Shown here: positions 24,600 to 36,790 of the stretch, piece by piece
Layout: each line of letters starts with the position of its first letter
How positions within the stretch are numbered: the first letter of the stretch is position 1
The notes under the pieces: model-generated
What the model was told of the DNA's origin: nothing
The model's input: only the letters and a program-made list of their open reading frames with translations
Database searches by the model: none
Assembly (NCBI RefSeq): GCF_051014685.1
Contig: NW_027478777.1
Span: 372,001-436,000 of the forward strand
Direction of reading: 5' to 3'
DNA length: 64,000 nucleotides
Origin: Ptiloglossa arizonensis
Lineage: Eukaryota > Arthropoda > Insecta > Hymenoptera > Colletidae
Program-made: the position numbers and the translations under genes

Positions 24600-27220
24600 A
24601 CATACCTTTGTAATCGGGCGAGTTTCTACTTTCAGATGCAACCGGAATTTTTCGAGTTCGTCTATCCGTTCGAGAGATATGGGAGTTTGAAGTTAAGGAA
24701 TGGTTGAGAAACAATCAAAATTTTCGCAAGTCTGAAACTCGAAACCAATAACTACAAAGGCCTAGGGGAAAAATACATATACCTTTGTAGTCGGGCGAGT
24801 TTTTACTTTCAGTTGCAAACGGAATTTTTCGAGTTCGTCTATCCGTTCGAGAGATATAGAAGTTTGAAGGTAAGGTATGGTTGAGAAACCATGAAAATTT
24901 TCGCAATTCTGATGCTAGAAACGAAAGACTGGAATGGCCTAGGGGAAAAGTACACACACCATAGTAATCGGGCGAGTTTCTACTTTCAGACGCAACAGGA
25001 ATTTCTCGAGTCCGTCAATCCTTTCGCGAGATATGGGAGGTTGAAGTTAAGGAATGGTTGAGAAACCATCAAAATTTTCGCAAGTCTGATACTCGAAACC
25101 AATAACTTCTATTGCCTAGGGCAAAAATACACATACCGTTGTATTCGGGCGAGTTTCTACTTTCAGATGCAACAGGAATTTCTCGAGTTTGTCAATCCGT
25201 TCGCGAGATATGGGAGTTTGAAGTTAAGGAATGGTTGAGAAACCGTCAAAATTTTCGCAAGTCTGATACTCGAAACCAATAACTACAATTGCCTAGGGCA
25301 AAAATACACATACCTTTGTAATCGGGCGAGTTTCTGCTTTCAGATGCAACAGGAATTTCTCGAGTTCGTCAATCCGTTCGCGAAATATGGGAGTTTGAAG
25401 TTACGGAATGGTTGAGAAACCATCAAAATTTTAGTAAGTCTGATACTCGAAACCAATAACTACTATGTCCTAGGGCAAAAATACACACACCATTGTAATC
25501 GGGCGAGTTTCTACCTTCTGATGCAAAAGGAATTTCTCGAGTTCGTCAATCCGTTCGCGTGATATGGGAGTTTGAAGTTAAGGAATGGTTGAGAAACCAT
25601 CAAAATTTTCGCAAGTCTGATACTCGAAACCAATAAGTACTATTGCCGATGGGAAAAATGCATATACCGTTGTAATCGGGCGAGTTTCTACTTTCAGATG
25701 CAAGAGGAATTTTTCGACTTCGTCAATCCGTTCGCGAGATATGGGAATTTGAAGTTAAGGAATGGTTGAGAAACCATCAAAATTTTCGCAAGTCTGATAC
25801 TCGAAACCAATAACTGGAATGGCCTAGGGGAAAAGTACACATACCTTTGTAATCGGGCGAGTTTCTACTTTCAGATGCAACAGGAATTTCTCGAGTTCGT
25901 CAATCCTTTCGCGAGATATGGGAGTTTGAAGTTAAGGAATGCTTGAGGAACAATCAAAATTCTCGCAAGTCTGATACTCGAAACCAATAACTGGAATGGC
26001 CTAGGGGAAAAGTACACATACCTTTGTAATCGGGCGAGTTTCTACTTTCAGATGCAACAGGAATTTCTCGAGTTCGTAAATCCTTTCGCGAGATATGGGA
26101 GTTTGAAGTTAAGGAATGGTTGAGGAACCATCAAAATTTTCGCAAGTCTGATACTCGAAACAAATAACTACAATGGCCTAGGGGAAAAATACACATACCT
26201 TTGTAGTCGGGCGAGTTTCTACTTTCAGATGCAACCGGAATTTTTCGAGTTCGTCTATCCGTTCGAGAGATATGGGAGTTTGAAGTTAAGGAATGGTTGA
26301 GAAACAATCAAAATTTTCGCAAGTCTGAAACTCGAAACCAATAACTACAAAGGCCTAGGGGAAAAATACATATACCTTTGTAGTCGGGCGAGTTTTTACT
26401 TTCAGTTGCAAACGGAATTTTTCGAGTTCGTCTATCCGTTCGAGAGATATAGAAGTTTGAAGTTAAGGTATGGTTGAGAAACCATGAAAATTTTCGCAAT
26501 TCTGATGCTAGAAACGAAAAACTGGAATGGCCTAGGGGAAAAGTACACACACCATAGTAATCGGGCGAGTTTCTACTTTCAGACGCAACAGGAATTTCTC
26601 GAGTTCGTCAATCCTTTCGCGAGATATTGGAGGTTGAAGTTAAGGAATGGTTGAGAAACCATCAAAATTTTCGCAAGTCTGATACTCGAAACCAATAACT
26701 TCTATTGCCTAGGGCAAAAATACACATACCGTTGTATTCGGGCGAGTTTCTACTTTCAGATGCAACAGGAATTTCTCGAGTTCGTCAATCCGTTCGCGAA
26801 ATATGGGAGTTTGAAGTTACGGAATGGTTGAGAAACCATCAAAAAAATAGTAAGTCTGATACTCGAAACCAATAACTACTATGTCCTAGGGCAAAAATAC
26901 ACACACCATTGTAATCGGGCGAGTTTCTACCTTCAGATGCAAAAGGAATATCTCGAGTTCGTCAATCCGTTCGCGTGATATGGGAGTTTGAAGTTAAGGA
27001 ATGGTTGAGAAACCATCAAAATTTTCGCAAGTCTGATACTCGAAACCAATAAGTACTATTGCCGATGGGAAAAGTGCATATACCGTTGTAATCGGGCGAG
27101 TTTCTACTTTCAGATGCAAGAGGAATTTTTCGACTTCGTCAATCCGTTCGCGAGATATGGGAATTTGAAGTTAAGGAATGGTTGAGAAACCATCAAAATT
27201 TTCGCAAGTCTGATACTCGA
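24600..27220. repeat. 9-mer higher-order repeat, 1,593-bp shift, with one monomer deleted in the right copy
   Basis: Landmarks at 24,715 and 26,308 are 1,593 bases (9 x 177) apart. From about 25,190 the shift becomes 1,416 ('tagtaag' at 25,432 and 26,848), so one whole monomer is absent from the right copy. Shared private forms are 'tttttactttcagttgcaaac', 'agatatagaagtttg' and 'gatgggaaaa(a/g)tgcatatacc'. The stretch 23,903-24,600 before it, and 27,220-27,790 after it, are mixed monomers of the same classes. Confidence 0.75.
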
Positions 27221-27791
27221 AACCAATAACTGCTATGGCCTAGGGCAAAAATACACATAGCATTGTAATCGGGCAAGATTATGCTTTCAGATGCAACTGC
27301 AATTTCTCGAGTTGGTAATCCGTTCGCGAGATATGGGAGTTTGAAGTTAAGGAATGGTTGAGAAATCATCAAAATTTTCGCAATTCTGATGCTAGAAACG
27401 AAAAACTGGAATGGCCTAGGGGAAAAGTACACACACCATAGTAATCGGGCGAGTTTCTACTTTCAGACGCAACAGGAATTTCTCGATTTCGTCAATCCGT
27501 TCGCGAGATATGGGAGTTTGAAGTTACGGAATGGTTGGGAAACCATCAAAATTTCAGTAAGTCTGATACACGAAACCAATAACTACTATGTCCTAGGGCA
27601 AAAATACACATACCATGGTAATCGGGCGAGTTTCTGCTTTCAGATGCAACAGGAATTTCTCGAGTTCGTCAATTCTTTCGCGAGATATGGGAGTTTGAAG
27701 TTAAGGTATGGTTGAGAAACCATCAAAATTTCGCAAGTCTGATACTCGAAACCAATAACTACCATGGCCTAGGGCAAGAATACACATACCG

Positions 27792-30700
27792 TTGTAATCG
27801 GGCGAGTTTCTACTTTCAGATGCAACCGGAATTTTTCGAGTTCGTCTATCCGTTCGAGAGATATGGGAGTTTGAAGTTAAGGAATGGTTGAGAAACAATC
27901 AAAATTTTCGCAAATCTGATACTCGAAAACAATAACAACAAATGCCTAGGGGAAAAATACACATACCTTGGTAATCGGGCGAGTTTCTACTTTCAGATGC
28001 AACAGGAATTTCTCGAGTTCGTCAATCCGTTCGCGAGATATGGGAGTTTGAAGTTAAGGTATGGTTGAGAAACCATCAAAATTTCGCAAGTCTGATACTC
28101 GAAACCAATAACTACTATGGCCTAGGGCAAAAATACACATACCGTTGTAATCGGGCGAGTTTCTGCTGTCAGATGCAACAGGAATTTCTCGAGTTCGTCA
28201 ATCCGTTCGCGAAATAGGGGAGTTTGAAGTTACGGAATGGTTGAGAAACCATCAAAATTTTAGTAAGTCTGATACACGAAACCAATAACTACTATGTCGT
28301 AGGGCAAAGATACACATACCTTTGTAGTCGGGCGAGTTTCTACTTTCAGATGCAACCGGAATTTTTCGATTTCGTCTATCCGTTCGAGAGATATGGCAGC
28401 TTGAAGTTACGGAATGGTTGAGAAACAATCAAAATTTTAGCAATTCTGATACTCGAAACCAATAACTACAAAGGCCTAGGGGAAAAATACACATACCTTT
28501 GTAATCGGGCGAGTTTCTACTTTCAGATGCAACCGGAATTTTTCGAGTTCGTCTATCCGTTCGAGAGATATGGGAGTTTGAAGTTAAGGAATGGTTGAGA
28601 AACAATCAAAATTTTCGCAAGCCTGATACTCGAAAACAGTAACTACACGGGCCTAGGGGAAAAATACTCATTCCTTTGTAATCGGGCGAGTTTCTACTTT
28701 CAGATACAACGGGAATTTTTCGAGTTCGTCAATCCTTTCGCGAGATATGGGAGTTTGAAGTTAAGGAATGCTTGAGGAACAATCAAAATTTTCGCAAGTC
28801 TGATACTCGAAACCAATAACTGGAATGGCCTAGGGGAAAATTACACATACCTTTGTAATCGGGCGAGTTTCTACTTTCAGATGCAACAGGAATTTCTCGA
28901 GTTCGTAAATCCTTTCGCGAGATATGGGAGTTTGAAGTTAAGGAATGGTTGAGGAACCATCAAAATTTTCGCAAGTCTGATACTCGAAACCAATAACTGG
29001 AATGGCCTAGGGGAAAAGTACACATACCTTTGTAATCGGGCGAGTTTCTACTTTCAGATGCAACAGGAACTTCTCGAGTTCGTCAATCCTTTCGCGAGAT
29101 ATGGGAGTTTGAAGTTAAGGAATGCTTGAGGAACAATCAAAATTTTCGCAAGTCTGATACTCGAAACCAATAACTGGAATGGCCTAGGGGAAAAGTACAC
29201 ATACCTTTGTAATCGGGCGAGTTTCTACTTTCAGATGCAAAAGGAATTTCTCGAGTTCGTAAATCCTTTCGCGAGATATGGGAGTTTGAAGTTAAGGAAT
29301 GGTTGAGGAACCATCAAAATTTTCGCAAGTCTGAGACTCGAAACAAATAACTACAATGGCCTAGGGGAAAAATACACATACCTTTGTAGTCGGGCGAGTT
29401 TCTACTTTCAGATGCAACCGGAATTTTTCGAGTTCGTCTATCCGTTCGAGAGATATGGGAGTTTGAAGTTAAGGAATGGTTGAGAAACAATCAAAATTTT
29501 CGCAAGCCTGATACTCGAAACCAATAACTACACGGGCCTAGGGGAAAAATACACATACCTTTGTAATCGGGCGAGTTTCTACTTTCAGATACAACCGGAA
29601 TTTCTCGAGTTCGTCAATCCGTTCGCGAAATATGGGAGTTTGAAGTTACGGAATGGTTGAGAAACCATCAAAATTTTAGTAAGTCTGATACACGAAACCA
29701 ATAACTACTATGTCCTAGGGCAAAAACACACATACCATGGTAATCGGGCGAGTTTCTGCTTTCAGATGCAACAGGAATTTCTCGAGTTCGTCAATCCTTT
29801 CGCGAGATATGGGAGTTTGAAGTTAAGGAATGGTTGAGGAACCATCAAAATTTTCGCAAGCCTGATACTCGAAACCAATAACTACAAAGGCCTAGGGAAA
29901 AATACACATACCTTTGTAGTCGGGCGAGTTTCTACTTTCAGATGCAACCGGAATTTTTCGAGTTCGTCAATCCGTTCGCGAGATATGAGAGTTTGAAGTT
30001 AAGGTATGGTTGAGAAACCATCAAAATTTTCGCAATTCTGATGCTAGAAACGAAAAACTGGAATGGCCTAGGGGAAAAGTACACACACCATAGTAATCGG
30101 GCGAGTTTCTACTTTCAGACGCAACAGGAATTTCTCGAGTTCGTCAATCCTTTCGCGAGATATGGGAGTTTGAAGTTAAGGAATGGTTGAGGAACCATCA
30201 AAATTTTCGCAAGTCTGAAACTCGAAACCAATAACTACAAAGGCCTAGGGGAAAAATACACATACCTTTGTTATCGGGAGAGTTTCTACTTTCAGATGCA
30301 ACCGGATTTTTCGTGTTCGTCTATCCGTTCGAGAGATATGGGAGTTTGAAGTTAAGGAATGGTTGAGAAACAGTCAAAATTTTCGCAAGTCTGAAACACG
30401 AAACCAATAACTACAAAGGCCTAGGGGAAAAATACACATACCTTTGTAATCGGGCGAGTTTCTACTTTCAGATGCAACCGGAATTTTTCGAGTACGTCTA
30501 TCCGTTCGAGAGATATGGGAGTTTGAAGTTAAGGAATGGTTGAGAAACAATCAAAATTTTCGCAAGTCTGATACTCGAAAACAATAAAAACAAATGCCTA
30601 GGGGAAAAATACACATACCTTGGTAATCGGGCGAGTTTCTACTTTCAGATGCAACAGGAATTTCTCGAGTTCGTCAATCCGTTCGCGAGATATGGGAGTT

Positions 30701-32211
30701 TGAAGTTAAGGTATGTTTGAGAAACCATCAAAATTTCGCAAGTCTGATACTCGAAACCAATAACTACTATGGCCTAGGGCAAAAATACACATACCGTTGT
30801 AATCGGGCGAGTTTCTGCTGTCAGATGCAACAGGAATTTCTCGAGTTCGTCAATCCGTTCGCGAAATAGGGGAGTTTGAAGTTACGGAATGGTTGAGAAA
30901 CCATCAAAATTTTAGTAAGTCTGATACACGAAACCAATAACTACTATGTCGTAGGGCAAAGATACACATACCTTTGTAGTCGGGCGAGTTTCTACTTTCA
31001 GATGCACCGGAATTTTTCGATTTCGTCTATCCGTTCGAGAGATATGGCAGCTTGAAGTTACGGAATGGTTGAGAAACAATCAAAATATTCGCAATTCTGA
31101 TACTCGAAACCAATAACTACAAAGGCCTAGGGGAAAAATACACATACCTTTGTAATCGGGCGAGTTTCTACTTTCAGATGATACAGGAATTTCTCGAGTT
31201 CGTAAATCCTTTCGCGAGATATGGGAGTTTGAAGTTAAGGAATGGTTGAGGAACCATCAAAATTTTCGCAAGTCTGATACTCGAAACCAATAACTGGAAT
31301 GGCCTAGGGGAAAAGTACACATACCTTTGTATTTGGGCGAGTTTCTGCTTTCAGATGCAACAGGAATTTCTCGAGTTCGTCAATCCTTTCGCGAGATATG
31401 GGAGTTTGAAGTTACGGAATGGTTGAGAAACCATCAAAATTTTAGTAAGTCTGATACACGAAACCAATAACTACTATGTCGTAGGGCAAAGATACACATA
31501 CCTTTGTAATCGGGCGAGTTTCTACTTTCAGATACAACCGGAATTTTTCGAGTTCGTCTATCCGTTCGAGAGATATGGGAGTTTGAAGTAAAGGAATGGT
31601 TGAGAAACAATCAAAATTTTCGCAAGTCTGATACTCGAAACAAGTAACTACAATGGCCTAGGGGAAAAATACACATAGCGTTGTAATCGGGAGAGTTTCT
31701 ACTTTCAGATACAACCGGAATTTTTCGAGTTCGTCTATCCGTTCGAGAGATATGGGAGTTTGAAGTTAAGGAATGGTTGAGAAACAATCAAAATTTTCGC
31801 AAGTCTGATACTCGAAACCAATAACTGGAATGGCCTAGGGGAAAAGTACACATACCTTTGTATTTGGGCGAGTTTCTGCTTTCAGATGCAACAGGAATTT
31901 CTCGAGTTCGTCAATCCTTTTGCGAGATATGGGAGTTTGAAGTTACGGAATGGTTGAGAAACCATCAAAATTTTAGTAAGTCTGATACACGAAACCAATA
32001 ACTACTATGTCGTAGTGCAAAGATACACATACCTTTGTAGTCGGGCGAGTTTCTACTTTCAGATGCAACCGGAATTTTTCGATTTCGTCTATCCGTTCGA
32101 GAGATATGGCAGCTTGAAGTTACGGAATGGTTGAGAAACAATCAAAATTTTCGCAATTCTGATAGTCGAAACCAATAACTACAAAGGCCTAGGGGAAAAA
32201 TACACATACCT
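27792..32211. repeat. 25-mer higher-order repeat, copy 1 (about 4.42 kb)
   Basis: Markers in this copy recur about 4,420-4,423 bases to the right: 'cgcaaatctgat' with 'actcgaaaac' (27,921 and 32,341), 'cgaaaacagtaactacacgg' (28,631 and 33,051), and 'tatttgggcgag' (31,331 and 35,753; 31,861 and 36,284). The shift is 25 x 177 minus 2 to 5. Relative to copy 2 it lacks one monomer near 29,900 and has one extra near 30,290 ('accggatttttcgtgttcg'), so total length stays balanced. Confidence 0.85.
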
Positions 32212-35200
32212 TTGTAATCGGGCGAGTTTCTACTTTCAGATGCAACCGGAATTTTTCGAGTTCGTCTATCCGTTCGAGAGATATGGGAGTTTGAAGTTAA
32301 GGAATGGTTGAGAAACAATCAAAATTTTCGCAAATCTGATACTCGAAAACAATAACAACAAATGCCTAGGGGAAAAATACACATACCTTGGTAATCGGGC
32401 GAGTTTCTACTTTCAGATGCAACAGGAATTTCTCGAGTTCGTCAATCCGTTCGCGAGATATGGGAGTTTGAAGTTAAGGTATGGTTGAGAAACCATCAAA
32501 ATTTCGCAAGTCTGATACTCGAAACCAATAACTACTATGGCCTAGGGCAAAAATACACATACCGTTGTAATCGGGCGAGTTTCTGCTGTCAGATGCAACA
32601 GGAATTTCTCGAGTTCGTCAATCCGTTCGCGAAATAGGGGAGTTTGAAGTTACGGAATGGTTGAGGAACCATCAAAATTTTAGTAAGTCTGATACACGAA
32701 ACCAATAACTACTATGTCGTAGGGCAAAGATACACATACCTTTGTAGTCGGGCGAGTTTCTACTTTCAGATGCAACCGGAATTTTTCGATTTCGTCTATC
32801 CGTTCGAGAGATATGGCAGCTTGAAGTTACGGAATGGTTGAGAAACAATCAAAATTTTCGCAATTCTGATACTCGAAACCAATAACTACAAAGGCCTAGG
32901 GGAAAAATACACATACCTTTGTAATCGGGCGAGTTTCTACTTTCAGATGCAACCGGAATTTTTCGAGTTCGTCTATCCGTTCGAGAGATATGGGAGTTTG
33001 AAGTTAAGGAATGGTTGAGAAACAATCAAAATTTTCGCAAGCCTGATACTCGAAAACAGTAACTACACGGGCCTAGGGGAAAAATACTCATTCCTTTGTA
33101 ATCGGGCGAGTTTCTACTTTCATATACAACGGGAATTTTTCGAGTTCGTCAATCCTTTCGCGAGATATGGGAGTTTGAAGTTAAGGAATGCTTGAGGAAC
33201 AATCAAAATTTTCGCAAGTCTGATACTCGAAACCAATAACTGGAATGGCCTAGGGGAAAATTACACATACCTTTGTAATCGGGCGAGTTTCTACTTTCAG
33301 ATGCAACAGGAATTTCTCGAGTTCGTAAATCCTTTCGCGAGATATGGGAGTTTGAAGTTAAGGAATGGTTGAGGAACCATCAAAATTTTCGCAAGTCTGA
33401 TACTCGAAAACAATAACTGGAATGGCCTAGGGGAAAAGTACACATACCTTTGTAATCGGGCGAGTTTCTACTTTCAGATGCAACAGGAACTTCTCGAGTT
33501 CGTCAATCCTTTCGCGAGATATGGGAGTTTGAAGTTAAGGAATGCTTGAGGAACAATCAAAATTTTCGCAAGTCTGATACTCGAAACCAATAACTGGAAT
33601 GGCCTAGGGGAAAAGTACACATACCTTTGTAATCGGGCGAGTTTCTACTTTCAGATGCAACAGGAATTTCTCGAGTTCGTAAATCCTTTCGCGAGATATG
33701 GGAGTTTGAAGTTAAGGAATGGTTGAGGAACCATCAAAATTTTCGCAAGTCTGATACTCGAAACAAATAACTACAATGGCCTAGGGGAAAAATACACATA
33801 CCTTTGTAGTCGGGCGAGTTTCTACTTTCAGATGCAACCGGAATTTTTCGAGTTCGTCTATCCGTTCGAGAGATATGGGAGTTTGAAGTTAAGGAATGTT
33901 TGAGAAACAATCAAAATTTTCGCAAGCCTGATACTCGAAACCAATAACTACACGGGCCTAGGGGAAAAATACACATACCTTTGTAATCGGGCGAGTTTCT
34001 ACTTTCAGATACAACCGGAATTTCTCGAGTTCGTCAATCCGTTCGCGAAATATGGGAGTTTGAAGTTACGGAATGGTTGAGAAACCATCAAAATTTTAGT
34101 AAGTCTGATACACGAAACCAATAACTACTATGTCCTAGGGCAAAAACACACATACCATGGTAATCGGGCGAGTTTCTGCTTTCAGATGCAACAGGAATTT
34201 CTCGAGTTCGTCAATCCTTTCGCGAGATATGGGAGTTTGAAGTTAAGGAATGGTTGAGGAACCATCAAAATTTTCGCAATTCTGATACTCGAAACCAATA
34301 ACTGCAAAGGCCTAGGGGAAAAATACACATACCTTTGTAGTCGGGCGAGTTTCTACTTTCAGATGCAACCGGAATTTTTCGAGTTCGTCTATCCGTTCGA
34401 GAGATATGGGAGTTTGAAGTTAAGGAATGGTTGAGAAACAATCAAAATTTTCGCAAGCCTGATACTCGAAACCAATAACTACAAAGGCCTAGGGGAAAAA
34501 TACACATACCTTTGTAGTCGGGCGAGTTTCTACTTTCAGATGCAACCGGAATTTTTCGAGTTCGTCAATCCGTTCGCGAGATATGAGAGTTTGAAGTTAA
34601 GGTATGGTTGAGAAACCATCAAAATTTTCGCAATTCTGATGCTAGAAACGAAAAACTGGAATGGCCTAGGGGAAAAGTACACACACCATAGTAATCGGGC
34701 GAGTTTCTACTTTCAGACGCAACAGGAATTTCTCGAGTTCGTCAATCCTTTCGCGAGATATGGGAGTTTGAAGTTAAGGAATGGTTGAGGAACCATCAAA
34801 ATTTTCGCAATTCTGATACTCGAAACCAATAACTGCAAAGGCCTAGGGGAAAAATACACATACCTTTGTAGTCGGGCGAGTTTCTACTTTCAGATGCAAC
34901 CGGAATTTTTCGAGTACGTCTATCCGTTCCAGAGATATGGGAGTTTGAAGTTAAGGAATGGTTGAGAAATAATCAAAATTTTCGCAAGTCTGATACTCGA
35001 AAACAATAACAACAAATGCCTAGGGGAAAAATACACATACCTTGGTAATCGGGCGAGTTTCTACTTTCAGATGCAACAGGAATTTCTCGAGTTCGTCAAT
35101 CCGTTCGCGAGATATGGGAGTTTGAAGTTAAGGTATGTTTGAGAAACCATCAAAATTTCGCAAGTCTGATACTCGAAACCAATAACTACTATGGCCTAGG

Positions 35201-36633
35201 GCAAAAATACACATACCGTTGTAATCGGGCGAGTTTCTGCTGTCAGATGCAACAGGAATTTCTCGAGTTCGTCAATCCGTTCGCGAAATAGGGGAGTTTG
35301 AAGTTACAGAATGGTTGAGAAACCATCAAAATTTTAGTAAGTCTGATACACGAAACCAATAACTACTATGTCGTAGGGCAAAGATACACATACCTTTGTA
35401 GTCGGGCGAGTTTCTACTTTCAGATGCAACCGGAATTTTTCGATTTCGTCTATCCGTTCGAGAGATATGGCAGCTTGAAGTTACGGAATGGTTGAGAAAC
35501 AATCAAAATATTCGCAATTCTGATACTCGAAACCAATAACTACAAAGGCCTAGGGGAAAAATACACATACCTTTGTAATCGGGCGAGTTTCTACTTTCAG
35601 ATGATACAGGAGTTTCTCGAGTTCGTAAATCCTTTCGCGAGATATGGGAGTTTGAAGTTAAGGAATGGTTGAGGAACCATCAAAATTTTCGCAAGTCTGA
35701 TACTCGAAACCAATAACTGGAATGGCCTAGGGGAAAAGTACACATACCTTTGTATTTGGGCGAGTTTCTGCTTTCAGATGCAACAGGAATTTCTCGAGTT
35801 CGTCAATCCTTTCGCGAGATATGGGAGTTTGAAGTTACGGAATGGTTGAGAAACCATCAAAATTTTAGTAAGTCTGATACACGAAACCAATAACTACTAT
35901 GTCGTAGGGCAAAGATACACATACCTTTGTAATCGGGCGAGTTTCTACTTTCAGATGCAACCGGAATTTTTCGAGTTCGTCTATCCGTTCGAGAGATATG
36001 GGAGTTTGAAGTAAAGGAATGGTTGAGAAACAATCAAAATTTTCGCAAGTCTGATACTCGAAACAAGTAACTACAATGGCCTAGGGGAAAAATACACATA
36101 GCGTTGTAATCGGGAGAGTTTCTACTTTCAGATACAACCGGAATTTTTCGAGTTCGTCTATCCGTTCGAGAGATATGGGAGTTTGAAGTTAAGGAATGGT
36201 TGAGAAACAATCAAAATTTTCGCAAGTCTGATACTCGAAACCAATAACTGGAATGGCCTAGGGGAAAAGTACACATACCTTTGTATTTGGGCGAGTTTCT
36301 GCTTTCAGATGCAACAGGAATTTCTCGAGTTCGTCAATCCTTTCGCGAGATATGGGAGTTTGAAGTTACGGAATGGTTGAGAAACCATCAAAATTTTAGT
36401 AAGTCTGATACACGAAACCAATAACTACTATGTCGTAGGGCAAAGATACACATACCTTTGTAGTCGGGCGAGTTTCTCCTTTCAGATGCAACCGGAATTT
36501 TTCGATTTCGTCTATCCGTTCGAGAGATATAGCAGCTTGAAGTTACGGAATGGTTGAGAAACAATCAAAATTTTCGCAATTCTGATACTCGAAACCAATA
36601 ACTACAAAGGCCTAGGGGAAAAATACACATACC
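32212..36633. repeat. 25-mer higher-order repeat, copy 2
   Basis: This is the right-hand copy of the 4.42-kb unit. It carries an extra monomer before the 'gatgctag' unit: that marker is at 30,040 in copy 1 and 34,638 here, a shift of 4,598 (4,420 plus 178). It also carries a repeated 'cgcaattctgatactcg/aactgcaaagg' form at about 34,277 and 34,808, three monomers apart, which looks like a local conversion or duplication. Register is lost soon after 36,633, where a 'gggcgtgtttc' form and then the 5-bp-insertion monomer follow. Confidence 0.85.
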
Positions 36634-36780
36634 TTTGTAGTCGGGCGTGTTTCTACTTTCAGATGCAACCGGAATTTTTCGAGTTCGTCTATCCGTTCGA
36701 GAGATATGGGAGTTTGAAGTTAAGGAATGGTTGAGAAACAATCAAAATTTTCGCAAGTCTGATACTCGAAACAAATATCT

Positions 36781-36790
36781 ATAATACAAT
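36781..36790 (+). repeat. 5-bp insertion marker, first copy
   Basis: Where other monomers read 'aactacaatgg', this one reads 'atctataatacaatgg', about five bases longer, and so makes a 182-bp unit. The same longer form stands at 40,858-40,867 and 43,695-43,704. Three copies of one insertion must come from a single event followed by block duplication, so it is a good tag for the repeat unit that starts here. Confidence 0.8.
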
